Source of the DNA: VYFG01 sp965204165
GTDB taxonomy: Bacteria > Pseudomonadota > Gammaproteobacteria > Arenicellales > Poriferihabitantaceae
Reading direction: 5' to 3'
Assembly: GCA_965204165.1 (NCBI GenBank)
Contig: OZ241969.1
Coordinates: 496,001 to 560,000, forward strand
DNA length: 64,000 nucleotides
Positions 8,225-16,663 of this stretch are shown here, in pieces. The number at the start of each line of letters is the position of its first letter. The stretch's first letter is position 1. The position numbers and the translations under genes are program-made. The notes beneath the pieces were generated by a model that searched no databases, was not told the origin of the DNA, and saw only the letters and a list, made by a program, of their open reading frames with translations.

Positions 8225-9606
8225 TGCGCCAGTTGGTTGATAGTCTGCCGAAACCGTTGAAGAACGTCGAGCCGCCCGGGATGACAGCCGTCCCGGACCA
8301 CCGGCTTGCCGGCCACATAGACATCGGTCAGCGGGTTTTCATTGCCCGAAAAGACCCAGCTGTCCACCAGTGCGCCCCTTTGCCGCCCCAGGGTGCGCGG
8401 CAGGTCGGGATCGAGGACGATGAAGTCGGCCCGGGCTCCCGGGCGGATGGCGCCGCCGTCGATGCCGCAGGCCCGGGCACCGCCGAGCGCGCTTTTGGTC
8501 AGCAGGTTCTCGCCGGTGTGCGGACTGTCGCATCCCGCGCCGGCCAGCAGGTTGCGCCCCCGGTGCTGCAGCCTTTGTCCGTATTCCAGCCAGCGCAGCT
8601 CCTCCACCGGGCTGACGGAGATGTGGCTGTCCGAGCCGATCCCGAAACAGCCGCCCTCGCGGAGGAAAGCCGGCGCCGGGAAGATCCCGTCACCCAGGTT
8701 GGCCTCGGTGGTGGGGCACAGCCCCGCCACCGCGCCGGATGCCGCTATCCGGCCGGTTTCCCCGTCGGTGATGTGGGTGGCGTGGACCAGGCACCAGTCC
8801 GGGCCGGGGGAGAATTGATCGTACAGCCACTCCACCGGACGCCTGCCGCTGAACGACAGGCATTCGTCCACTTCCCGCACCTGTTCCGCGACATGGATAT
8901 GGACGGGCCGCCCAGCCGGGGCTCCGTCCAGGACCTCGCGCAGCAGGTCCTCGTCCACCGCCCTCAGTGAATGGGGTGCGATGCCGAGTTGCTGACCGGG
9001 CTCCAGCCCGCCCTCGAGCCCGGCGACGATCTCGAGGAAGCCGTCCGCGTCGTTGATGAACCGCTTCTGTCCTTCGCCCGGCGGCAGGGAGCCGAACCCG
9101 CCGAACCGGTAGAGCACCGGCAGCGCGGTGAAGCCGATTCCGGTGTCCCGCGCGGCCCGGGCGCACTGGCGGGTCATTTCCGCCCTGTCGTCATAGGGCC
9201 GGCCGGCCGGATCGTGGTGCAGGTACTGGAACTCGGCGACATGGGTATACCCCGCCTCCAGCATCTCCAGGTAGAGCATCCTGGCGATATGGTACAGCTG
9301 GTCGGGCGTGATTCGTGCCAGCATCCCGTACATGGCCTTGCGCCAGGTCCAGAAGGAATCGTCGACGTCGCCGGCAAGTTCCCCCAGCCCGGCCATGGCC
9401 CGCTGGTGGGCATGGGAATGGAGATTGGGAATTCCGGGCAGCACGACCCCGTCCAGCCGTACCGTGTCCGGGTCCGCATCCTTCAGCCGGATTCCGCTTC
9501 GCACCGTATCGAAGACGCCGCTCCCGTTCACCCGGAAATGCACGTCTTCCGCCCAGCCGTCGACCAGCAAAACCGATGAACACCAATAGTTTCCTGGCCG
9601 GGCCAT
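8221..9606 (-). CDS. hutF: Formimidoylglutamate deiminase
   Basis: Amidohydrolase that converts N-formimino-L-glutamate to N-formyl-L-glutamate and ammonia, the branch used by pseudomonads and relatives instead of HutG formimidase. The metal-binding HxH is in NLHSHAHQRAMAGL; further family segments include HIHVAEQVREVDEC and GIGSDSHISVSPVEELR. I placed the start at ATG 9606 (461 residues), which gives an N-terminus like other HutF proteins. The frame is open to 9654 but the extra residues would run into the hut operator. The product needs an N-formylglutamate deformylase, which is not encoded in this window. Confidence 0.94.
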   Translation of the reverse strand: MARPGNYWCSSVLLVDGWAEDVHFRVNGSGVFDTVRSGIRLKDADPDTVRLDGVVLPGIPNLHSHAHQRAMAGLGELAGDVDDSFWTWRKAMYGMLARITPDQLYHIARMLYLEMLEAGYTHVAEFQYLHHDPAGRPYDDRAEMTRQCARAARDTGIGFTALPVLYRFGGFGSLPPGEGQKRFINDADGFLEIVAGLEGGLEPGQQLGIAPHSLRAVDEDLLREVLDGAPAGRPVHIHVAEQVREVDECLSFSGRRPVEWLYDQFSPGPDWCLVHATHITDGETGRIAASGAVAGLCPTTEANLGDGIFPAPAFLREGGCFGIGSDSHISVSPVEELRWLEYGQRLQHRGRNLLAGAGCDSPHTGENLLTKSALGGARACGIDGGAIRPGARADFIVLDPDLPRTLGRQRGALVDSWVFSGNENPLTDVYVAGKPVVRDGCHPGRLDVLQRFRQTINQLAQ

Positions 9607-9614
9607 TGTGCGAC

Positions 9615-9663
9615 TTGCTTTAGCGGGAACGGCAGTATAGCATACCAGATACATGTATATACA
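9615..9663. promoter_or_regulatory. hut divergent control region with HutC-type operator
   Basis: The perfect palindrome TGTATATACA at 9654-9663 matches the core recognised by HutC-family GntR repressors. It lies between the two arms of the locus and covers the first codons of hutI. Upstream, TTGCTT (9615-9620) and TAGCAT (9638-9643) with a 17-base spacer form a plausible rightward promoter whose start would fall about 3 bases before the hutI ATG. Inference: repression by the adjacent HutC, relieved by urocanate, for both arms. Confidence 0.65.
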
Positions 9664-10879
9664 ACTGCTTCAGAACACCCTGCTGGCCCGGCTGGTTGAC
9701 GGGAACGACTACCACCTGTTGCCGGATGCAACCGTGGTGATCGAAGACGATCGCATTGCCTGGGCCGGCCCGGACGCGAATCTTCCCGACCGCTACCGCG
9801 GGGCGGACCGTCTCGACTGCGGCGGACGGCTGCTGACACCCGGACTGATCGACTGCCACACCCACCTGGTCTACGGCGGCAACCGCGCCGGGGAGTTCGA
9901 GCGCCGCCTCCAGGGCGAGGACTACGGGGAAATCGCCCGCCAGGGAGGCGGCATCATGGCCACCGTCCGTGCGACCCGCTCCGCCACCGTGGACGACCTG
10001 GTGGTGCAGTCCCGGCCGCGCCTCGGGGCGCTGGTCGCGGAAGGTGTCACCACCGTGGAAATCAAGTCCGGCTACGGGCTCGAACGGGACACGGAAATCC
10101 GCATGCTCGAGGCCGCGGGGCGCCTTTGCCGGGAAGCGGGCGTTCGCTGCCAGCGGACCTTCCTGGGCGCCCACGCCCTCCCCCCCGAGTTCTCCGGCCG
10201 CGCCGACGACTACATTGCCCTCGTTTGCGATGACATGCTGCCGCAAGCGGCGGCGGCGGGCGTGGTGGACGCCGTGGACGCCTTCTGCGAGCACATCGCC
10301 TTCAGTGTCGCGCAGACCGAGAGGGTCTTCGACCGGGCACAGGACCTGGGCCTGCCGGTGAAATGCCACGCCGAACAGCTCTCGCACATGGGCGGCGCGG
10401 TGATGAGCGCATCCCGGGGGGCACTGTCCGTCGACCACATCGAGTACCTGCCGGCCGAAAGCGTCGGCAGCCTGGCCGAAGGGAATACCGTGGCCGTGCT
10501 GCTGCCCGGCGCGTTCTATATCCTGAAGGAACGGCAGCTCCCGCCCGTGGCGGCACTGCGGGAACACGGCGTTCCGATCGCGCTCGCCACCGATGCGAAC
10601 CCGGGCTCCTCCCCCGTGTTCTCGCCGCTGCTCATCATGAACATGGGCTGCACCCTTTTCGGCCTCACCCCCCTTGAGGCCCTGGCGGGCTTCACCATCA
10701 ACGCGGCCAGGGCCCTCGGTCTTGCGGATCGCATCGGCTCCATCGAGCCCGGCAAGGCGGCGGACCTGGCCCTGTGGAACTGCGGCCACCCGGCGGAACT
10801 CAGTTACCACGTCGGGCTCAACTCCTGTGCGGGGGTGGTCCAGGGCGGCCAGTGGCGGGGCGGGAGGCCGCCGGCATGA
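9653..10879 (+). CDS. hutI: Imidazolonepropionase
   Basis: Third step of histidine degradation: hydrolysis of 4-imidazolone-5-propionate to N-formimino-L-glutamate. An amidohydrolase with the metal-binding DCHTHLVYGGNRAGEFERR segment, the KSGYGL stretch, KCHAEQLSHMGGA and ATDANPGSSP, all typical of HutI. 408 residues is normal. The ATG at 9653 has no ribosome-binding site and sits about 10 bases downstream of a -10-like TAGCAT, so a leaderless or near-leaderless transcript is plausible. The stop overlaps the hutC start (ATGA). Confidence 0.97.
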   Translation: MYIQLLQNTLLARLVDGNDYHLLPDATVVIEDDRIAWAGPDANLPDRYRGADRLDCGGRLLTPGLIDCHTHLVYGGNRAGEFERRLQGEDYGEIARQGGGIMATVRATRSATVDDLVVQSRPRLGALVAEGVTTVEIKSGYGLERDTEIRMLEAAGRLCREAGVRCQRTFLGAHALPPEFSGRADDYIALVCDDMLPQAAAAGVVDAVDAFCEHIAFSVAQTERVFDRAQDLGLPVKCHAEQLSHMGGAVMSASRGALSVDHIEYLPAESVGSLAEGNTVAVLLPGAFYILKERQLPPVAALREHGVPIALATDANPGSSPVFSPLLIMNMGCTLFGLTPLEALAGFTINAARALGLADRIGSIEPGKAADLALWNCGHPAELSYHVGLNSCAGVVQGGQWRGGRPPA

Positions 10880-11631
10880 ACCTCGCCGAACTGCAGCACC
10901 TGGACCGGAACATCGCGTTGCCGCTGTACCAGCAGATCAAGCGCAACATCCGCACCAGCATCCGCAAAAGGCAGTGGCAGCCGGGCACCCGGCTGCCGTC
11001 GGAAAACGCGCTGGTGAACGGTCTTGGCGTCAGCCGCATGACCGTACACCGGGCGCTGCGCGAACTGACCCAGGAAGGCCTGCTCGAGAGAGTGCACGGC
11101 CTCGGCACGTTCGTCGCCAAGCCGCCGCGCCACGCCAGCCTGATCACCCTGCAGGACATCGCCGACGAGATCCGCGAGGCGGGATTCACCCACAACTGTG
11201 AAGTGCTCGAACTCGGGACCGTGAAGGCCGACGCCGCCCGGGCCGGGCTCATGGAGGTGGCCGAGGACGACGGGCTGTACCGCCTCCTCGCGGTCCACTT
11301 CCAGGACCGGGAACCCATCCAGGTCGAGGACCGCCTGGTGAGCCCTTCCCTGGCGCCGGAATTCATCGGACAGGATTTTTCCCGGCATACCGCCACGCAA
11401 TACCTCGTCGACCTGATAAAACCGGACGAGATGGAACACATCGTCCAGGCGGTGCTGCCGGACCACTGGACCGCGCAGGCCCTGAACATGGATCCCGCCG
11501 AACCCTGCCTGCAGCTCAACCGCCGGACCTGGAAGGGCGGTCGGGTCGTCACCGGGGTCCGCCTGACCTATCCCGGGTACCGCTATGCCCTGGCGGCCCG
11601 TTACCAGACCGACCAGTTCACCATCCGCTGA
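10876..11631 (+). CDS. hutC: Histidine utilisation repressor, GntR/HutC family
   Basis: Transcriptional repressor of the hut genes that senses urocanate in characterised relatives. Residues about 10-75 form a GntR winged helix (LPLYQQIKRNIRTSIRKRQW, then LPSENALVNGLGVSRMTVHR), followed by a UTRA ligand-binding domain to the end at residue 251 (QVEDRLVSPSLAPEFIGQDF, PCLQLNRRTW). I chose ATG 10876, which overlaps the hutI stop by 4 bases and gives the usual HutC length. Its likely operator is the TGTATATACA palindrome at 9654-9663. Confidence 0.95.
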   Translation: MNLAELQHLDRNIALPLYQQIKRNIRTSIRKRQWQPGTRLPSENALVNGLGVSRMTVHRALRELTQEGLLERVHGLGTFVAKPPRHASLITLQDIADEIREAGFTHNCEVLELGTVKADAARAGLMEVAEDDGLYRLLAVHFQDREPIQVEDRLVSPSLAPEFIGQDFSRHTATQYLVDLIKPDEMEHIVQAVLPDHWTAQALNMDPAEPCLQLNRRTWKGGRVVTGVRLTYPGYRYALAARYQTDQFTIR

Positions 11632-11642
11632 TCCGCCGAACC

Positions 11643-13316
11643 ATGAAAAGAACCCGCACCGATGACACCCGACGCGTCTCCGCCCCCCGGGGGTCCACCC
11701 TGCAGTGCAAGAGCTGGCTCACCGAGGCGGCCTTTCGCATGATCCAGAACAATCTCGATGCCGAGGTGGCGGAGAATCCGGCGGAACTGATCGTCTATGG
11801 CGGCATGGGCCGCGCCGCCCGGGACTGGGAAAGCTTCGACCGGATCCTGGAGTGCCTGCGGGAACTCGAGGATCACCAGACCCTGCTGGTGCAGTCCGGC
11901 AAGCCGGTGGGGGTCTTTGAAACCCACGCCGACGCGCCCCGGGTACTGATCGCCAATTCCAACCTGGTGCCCGCCTGGGCGAACTGGGATCATTTCAACG
12001 AACTGGACCGCAAGGGCCTCATGATGTACGGCCAGATGACGGCGGGATCCTGGATCTACATCGGCAGCCAGGGCATCGTGCAGGGCACCTATGAAACCTT
12101 CGCCGAGGCGGGCCGCCAGCACTACGGCGGCAAGACCTCCGGCAGATGGGTGCTGACATCCGGTCTCGGCGGCATGGGCGGCGCCCAGCCCCTGGCGGCC
12201 ACCATGGCGGGCTTCAGCATTCTCTGCGTGGAATGCGACGAGAGCCGCATCGAATTCAGACTCCGCACCGGCTATCTCGACAAGCGCGCCGCTCATCTTG
12301 ATGAGGCCCTGGCCATGATCCGCAGCGCCTGCGAGGCCGGCGAAGCGGTGTCCGTGGGATTGCTCGGCAACGGCGGGGAGATCCTGCCGGAGCTGGTGAG
12401 ACGCGGGGTGAAGCCGGATCTCGTCACGGACCAGACCTCGGCCCACGACCCGGTAAACGGCTACCTGCCGGCAGGCTGGACCCTTGGCCGGTGGCACTCG
12501 GAACGCCGGAAGAACCCGCAGCTCGTGGTGGAACAGGCCCGCCGATCCATGGCCGACCATGTCAATGCCATGCTCGCGTTCCACAAGCAGGGAATTCCCA
12601 CGGTGGACTACGGCAACAACATACGCCAGGAGGCCATGAATTACGGCGTGGAAAACGCCTTCGACTTCCCCGGGTTCGTGCCGGCCTACGTGCGGCCGCT
12701 GTTCTGCCGCGGCGTGGGGCCGTTCCGCTGGGTGGCGCTGTCCGGCGACCCGGAGGACATCTACCGGACCGATGCCAAGGTCAAGGAAATGGTGCCGGAC
12801 GACCCCCATCTGCACCACTGGCTCGACATGGCCCAGGAACGCATCCGCTTCCAGGGCCTGCCGGCGCGCATCTGCTGGGTCGGTCTCGGCATCCGCCACC
12901 GGCTGGGACTGGCCTTCAACGAGATGGTCCGGACCGGGGAACTGAAAGCACCGGTCGTCATCGGCCGCGACCACCTGGATTCCGGCTCCGTGGCCAGCCC
13001 CAACCGGGAGACGGAACTGATGCTCGACGGTTCCGACGCGGTGTCGGACTGGCCCTTCCTGAATGCCATGCTGAACACCGCCAGCGGCGCCACCTGGGTG
13101 TCGCTTCACCACGGCGGCGGTGTCGGCATGGGCTACTCCCAGCATGCCGGACTGGTGATCGTCTGTGACGGCAGCGAAGACGCCGACCGGCGAATCGCGC
13201 GGGTCCTGTGGAACGATCCCGCCAGCGGTGTCATGCGGCACGCGGATGCCGGATACCAGGACGCACGGCGATGCGCCCGGGAGATGGGTCTCAACCTCGG
13301 CGCCATCGACCTGTGA
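11643..13316 (+). CDS. hutU: Urocanate hydratase
   Basis: Second step of histidine degradation: addition of water to urocanate using tightly bound NAD as an electrophile. 557 residues is the standard urocanase length, and hallmark segments are present: LIVYGGMGRAARDW, TSGLGGMGGAQPLA, SVGLLGNGGEILPEL for NAD binding, and LPARICWVGLG around the conserved active-site cysteine. It begins 11 bases after hutC and its stop shares one base with the next start (TGATG), so translation is probably coupled to the ornithine cyclodeaminase-family gene. Confidence 0.97.
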   Translation: MKRTRTDDTRRVSAPRGSTLQCKSWLTEAAFRMIQNNLDAEVAENPAELIVYGGMGRAARDWESFDRILECLRELEDHQTLLVQSGKPVGVFETHADAPRVLIANSNLVPAWANWDHFNELDRKGLMMYGQMTAGSWIYIGSQGIVQGTYETFAEAGRQHYGGKTSGRWVLTSGLGGMGGAQPLAATMAGFSILCVECDESRIEFRLRTGYLDKRAAHLDEALAMIRSACEAGEAVSVGLLGNGGEILPELVRRGVKPDLVTDQTSAHDPVNGYLPAGWTLGRWHSERRKNPQLVVEQARRSMADHVNAMLAFHKQGIPTVDYGNNIRQEAMNYGVENAFDFPGFVPAYVRPLFCRGVGPFRWVALSGDPEDIYRTDAKVKEMVPDDPHLHHWLDMAQERIRFQGLPARICWVGLGIRHRLGLAFNEMVRTGELKAPVVIGRDHLDSGSVASPNRETELMLDGSDAVSDWPFLNAMLNTASGATWVSLHHGGGVGMGYSQHAGLVIVCDGSEDADRRIARVLWNDPASGVMRHADAGYQDARRCAREMGLNLGAIDL

Positions 13317-14320
13317 TGTCCGGACAGATCCAGATCACCTGGCTGAACGGCCGGGACATCGAGGCGCTGGCATTCACGGACGACGAGATCCTGGAGGCGG
13401 TGGAAGCGGGTCTTGGGTTCGCGGGGGAAGGCGAGACCGTGATCGAACCGAGGGTGCACCTCCGGCCGGACCCCGCCTTCAACGGCCATTTCAACGTGCT
13501 CCGGGGGTACGTCGCGCCCCTTGGCACGGCGGGAGTCAAGATCGTCGGCGACTACGTCGACAACTATCGCCGGGGTCTGCCCTCCGAAATGGCGCTGCTG
13601 AACCTGTTCGACCCGCAAACCGGCATGCCGAAGGCCATCCTCGACGCCACCGCCATCACGGAGATGCGCACCGGGGCGCTCACCGCCATCGGCGCCAAGT
13701 ACCTCGCCAGGAAGAATCCCAGGGTGCTCGGCCATGTCGGGGCACGGGGCACGGCGTACTGGAACGTGCGCCTGCTGGACCGATTGTTCGATTTCGCGGA
13801 AATCCGGGTGCATTCCCGCCGGCCCGAAAGCCGCGAGGCCTTTGCCCGGCGCCTGTCCGCGGATCTGGAAAAGGAGGTCATCGCCACCGATGACTGGGAA
13901 AGCTGCCTCGACGGCGCGGACATCCTGGTGGAGGCCTCACGCCTGCCGGAGCCGATGCCGCTGTTCCGGACCCGCTGGATACGCCCCGGTGCCCTGGTGA
14001 TACCCTACGGCACCATGAGCGCCCTGGAACTGGACATCACCGACGGCATGGACAAGATCGTGGTGGATGACCGGGGACAGATGAACGCCGGCCCCCTGGG
14101 CGCCCTCAGGCCCCATATCGACGCGGGCAAGGTGAGCCCGGAATCGGTGCATGGCGAGATCGGTGAAATCGTGTGCGGACGCCTTCCGGGCCGGGAGAGC
14201 GAGGCCGAGACCATCCTGTTCTGGCACCGGGGCCTTGCCACCAGCGACATCGCGCTCGGGGTCGCCATGCTGCAGAAGGCCGGACGCCTGAACATCGGCC
14301 GGACGCTCGACTACAGCTGA
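13316..14320 (+). CDS. Ornithine cyclodeaminase/mu-crystallin family protein in the hut operon
   Basis: NAD(P)-binding protein of the ornithine cyclodeaminase/mu-crystallin family, 334 residues. Family features include GVKIVGDYVDNYRRGLPSEM, ILDATAITEMRTGALTAIGA and a Rossmann turn. In the turn the usual GTGVQA is replaced by GARGTA (VLGHVGARGTAYWN). This family includes ornithine cyclodeaminases, alanine dehydrogenases and ketimine reductases, and the substrate cannot be told here. The start overlaps the hutU stop by one base, so it is cotranslated with histidine catabolism. It occupies the place where a hutG-type deformylase would be expected but has no similarity to one. Confidence 0.85.
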   Translation: MSGQIQITWLNGRDIEALAFTDDEILEAVEAGLGFAGEGETVIEPRVHLRPDPAFNGHFNVLRGYVAPLGTAGVKIVGDYVDNYRRGLPSEMALLNLFDPQTGMPKAILDATAITEMRTGALTAIGAKYLARKNPRVLGHVGARGTAYWNVRLLDRLFDFAEIRVHSRRPESREAFARRLSADLEKEVIATDDWESCLDGADILVEASRLPEPMPLFRTRWIRPGALVIPYGTMSALELDITDGMDKIVVDDRGQMNAGPLGALRPHIDAGKVSPESVHGEIGEIVCGRLPGRESEAETILFWHRGLATSDIALGVAMLQKAGRLNIGRTLDYS

Positions 14321-14357
14321 CACGCCGGCCGGTCCGGGAAGGTGGCATAATCGCGCC

Positions 14358-15146
14358 ATGGAAGGTGAATTCAACGCCCTGAGATCGGGCATGTTCGCGG
14401 GCATCCTGCTGCTGATGCTGGTCATTGAACGGATCTGGCCGAAGCGGCGGCAGATCGTCCCGGCCTGGCCCAGGCTGAGCACCAACCTGGGGCTCATCGT
14501 CATCGACACCCTGGTCGTGCGGCTGCTCCTGCCCCTGACGGTGGTGGGTACGGCTGTATGGGCCACTCAGCAGTCCTGGGGACTTTTCAACCAGGTGCAA
14601 CTGCCGCGGGCGCTGGAACTGGTCGCCGCCCTGCTGATACTGGACCTCGCCATCTACCTGCAGCACCGCGCCGCACATCACTTCACCTGGTTCTGGCGGA
14701 TTCACCGGGTCCATCATGCCGACCCGCGTTTCGATACCACCACCGGCATCCGCTTCCATCCCCTGGAGATCATCATTTCTACCGTCTACAAGATGCTGCT
14801 CGTTGTCCTTCTCGGACCGTCCGCCATCGCCGTGCTGATCTTCGAGATCGTCCTGAACGGAACCTCGCTGTTCACCCATACCAACGTGGCGCTGCCACGC
14901 AGGCTGGATGCCGTGCTGCGCCTCGTGATCGTGACGCCGGACGTACACCGGGTGCACCACTCCCACCTGTCGGCCGAAACGAACAGCAACTTCGGTTTCA
15001 ACCTCACGGTCTGGGACCGGTTGTTTCACACGTGGAAGGAGCAGCCGGACCGGGGGCATGCCGCCATGGACATCGGGCTGCCGGAGTATTCCGACAACAT
15101 GCCCACCCATCTGGGCTGGTGCCTCTGGCTGCCGTTCACGAAATAG
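14358..15146 (+). CDS. Sterol desaturase/fatty acid hydroxylase-family membrane protein
   Basis: Integral membrane di-iron hydroxylase of the fatty-acid-hydroxylase superfamily, 262 residues. The histidine clusters are HRAAHH (HxxxHH), HRVHHAD (HxxHH) and VHRVHHSH, as expected for binding two irons, and at least four hydrophobic segments surround them. Bacterial members are mostly uncharacterised and may hydroxylate lipids, carotenoids or hopanoids; the substrate is unknown. A CATAAT element at 14346-14351 lies only 6 bases before the ATG, which would suit a leaderless transcript. Confidence 0.82.
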   Translation: MEGEFNALRSGMFAGILLLMLVIERIWPKRRQIVPAWPRLSTNLGLIVIDTLVVRLLLPLTVVGTAVWATQQSWGLFNQVQLPRALELVAALLILDLAIYLQHRAAHHFTWFWRIHRVHHADPRFDTTTGIRFHPLEIIISTVYKMLLVVLLGPSAIAVLIFEIVLNGTSLFTHTNVALPRRLDAVLRLVIVTPDVHRVHHSHLSAETNSNFGFNLTVWDRLFHTWKEQPDRGHAAMDIGLPEYSDNMPTHLGWCLWLPFTK

Positions 15147-15236
15147 CGTCCCCGCCGCATACGACGATTCGCTACTGGAGCGCGTGATGGCTGGGGTTTA
15201 CACTCGGGTTCTTTCCACACCAAGCAGAATCAGACG

Positions 15237-16646
15237 ATGACCATCGCCCTGATCGGACCCTCCGGCGCAGGCAAGGGGACGCAGGCCGCCAGGCTGGTTG
15301 CAACCCGCGACCTGTTGCACATTTCAACCGGAGACCTGTTCCGCGATGCCCTGGAGAAGAGAACGGCACTGGGATTCCTGACCCGGCAGTACATGAATGC
15401 CGGCGAGCTCGTGCCCAACGAGGTGGTCGGCTCGCTGATCGAGGAATGGATGGTCAAGGTGATGCCCAGCAAGGAAATCCTGTTCGACGGTTTTCCCCGG
15501 ACCCGTCACCAGGCCAACCTGCTGGACGACCTGTCCCGGGTCCAGGACCGCCACCTCAGGGCGGCGATCTACCTGAAGGTGTCGGACGAGGAAATCTCCC
15601 GGCGCCTGCCGGGGCGGATCATCTGCCGCACCTGCCAGACGCCCTACCATGTGGAGCACCGTCCGCCGGCGGTGGAGGGCCGCTGCGACCTGTGCCGGGG
15701 TGAACTGCATACCAGGGACGACGACATCCCGGCCATCGTGCGGACACGCATCCGTACCTCCCACCGCACCCTGGAGCCGCTGCTGGATCATTACGCGGAA
15801 TCGGGCAAGCTGCTGATCGTGGACGGCGAGGGAACGGTGGACGAGGTATTCGAGTCCATCTCCCACGCCATGGATGCCGTCGAGCGGGGCATCGCGGCCT
15901 TCGCCACACCCGAGGAACTGCACGAAATCCAGCCCCTCAAGGGAACCGTCACCGCCATCAGCACCAGCGAGGCCAGGCGCACGCTGGATGTCGTGCTGCT
16001 GGGCGGCCCGGGTTCCGGCAAGGGCACCCAGGCCAAGCACCTGACGAGAAATCTCGGCCTGGACCACGTCGCCACCGGCGATATCTTCCGCCACCACATC
16101 CATTCCGAGACCGATCTCGGGAGGCTGGCAAAAACCTACATCGACAACGGCGAACTGGTGCCGGACGACGTCACCGAGGCCATGGTGGAGGACCGCCTGG
16201 AACAGATCGCCCAGGGCCGCGGATTCATCCTGGACGGCTTCCCCCGCACCACCCCCCAGGCGGAGGCGCTGACGGAGATCATGAACAAGCTGCAGCGGCG
16301 GCTGGCAGCGGTAATGCACATCAAGGTGGACGATGACGCCATCGTGGAGCGCCTGTCCAACCGGCTCACCTGCCGCAGTTGCCAGACACCGTTCCACCGG
16401 CGCTACAATCCCCCGGAGAAAGAGGGCGTCTGCGACAAGTGCGGCGGCGAACTGTACGTGCGGGACGATGACAATCCGGAAACGGTGCGGACCAGGCTGA
16501 AGACATACCATGCCCAGACCGAGCCGTTGATCGCCTACTACCGGGACGCCGGCCTCCTGATGGATATTGACGGCGAACTGCCGCTCAACGAGGTGACCCG
16601 GTCCATGGCCCACGAACTGGAAAACATCAGGGCGGACCTTTCCTAG
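15237..16646 (+). CDS. Tandem double adenylate kinase with two zinc-type LID domains
   Basis: Two complete adenylate-kinase modules in one 469-residue protein. Module 1 (about 1-215) has P-loop GPSGAGKGT at 7-15, Arg36 in TGDLFR, FDGFPRTR with Arg88, and a four-Cys LID (C130, C133, C150, C153). Module 2 (about 250-465) has P-loop GGPGSGKGT (256-264), TGDIFR, LDGFPRT and Cys379, 382, 399, 402. A linker of roughly 35 residues joins them. Both look catalytically intact (AMP + ATP to 2 ADP). Single-domain Adk is about 215 residues, and the zinc LID is commoner in Gram-positives. A TACACT -10-like element is at 15199-15204. Whether a normal adk exists elsewhere is unknown. Confidence 0.9.
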   Translation: MTIALIGPSGAGKGTQAARLVATRDLLHISTGDLFRDALEKRTALGFLTRQYMNAGELVPNEVVGSLIEEWMVKVMPSKEILFDGFPRTRHQANLLDDLSRVQDRHLRAAIYLKVSDEEISRRLPGRIICRTCQTPYHVEHRPPAVEGRCDLCRGELHTRDDDIPAIVRTRIRTSHRTLEPLLDHYAESGKLLIVDGEGTVDEVFESISHAMDAVERGIAAFATPEELHEIQPLKGTVTAISTSEARRTLDVVLLGGPGSGKGTQAKHLTRNLGLDHVATGDIFRHHIHSETDLGRLAKTYIDNGELVPDDVTEAMVEDRLEQIAQGRGFILDGFPRTTPQAEALTEIMNKLQRRLAAVMHIKVDDDAIVERLSNRLTCRSCQTPFHRRYNPPEKEGVCDKCGGELYVRDDDNPETVRTRLKTYHAQTEPLIAYYRDAGLLMDIDGELPLNEVTRSMAHELENIRADLS

Positions 16647-16663
16647 GGCCATCCCGCCGGCCG

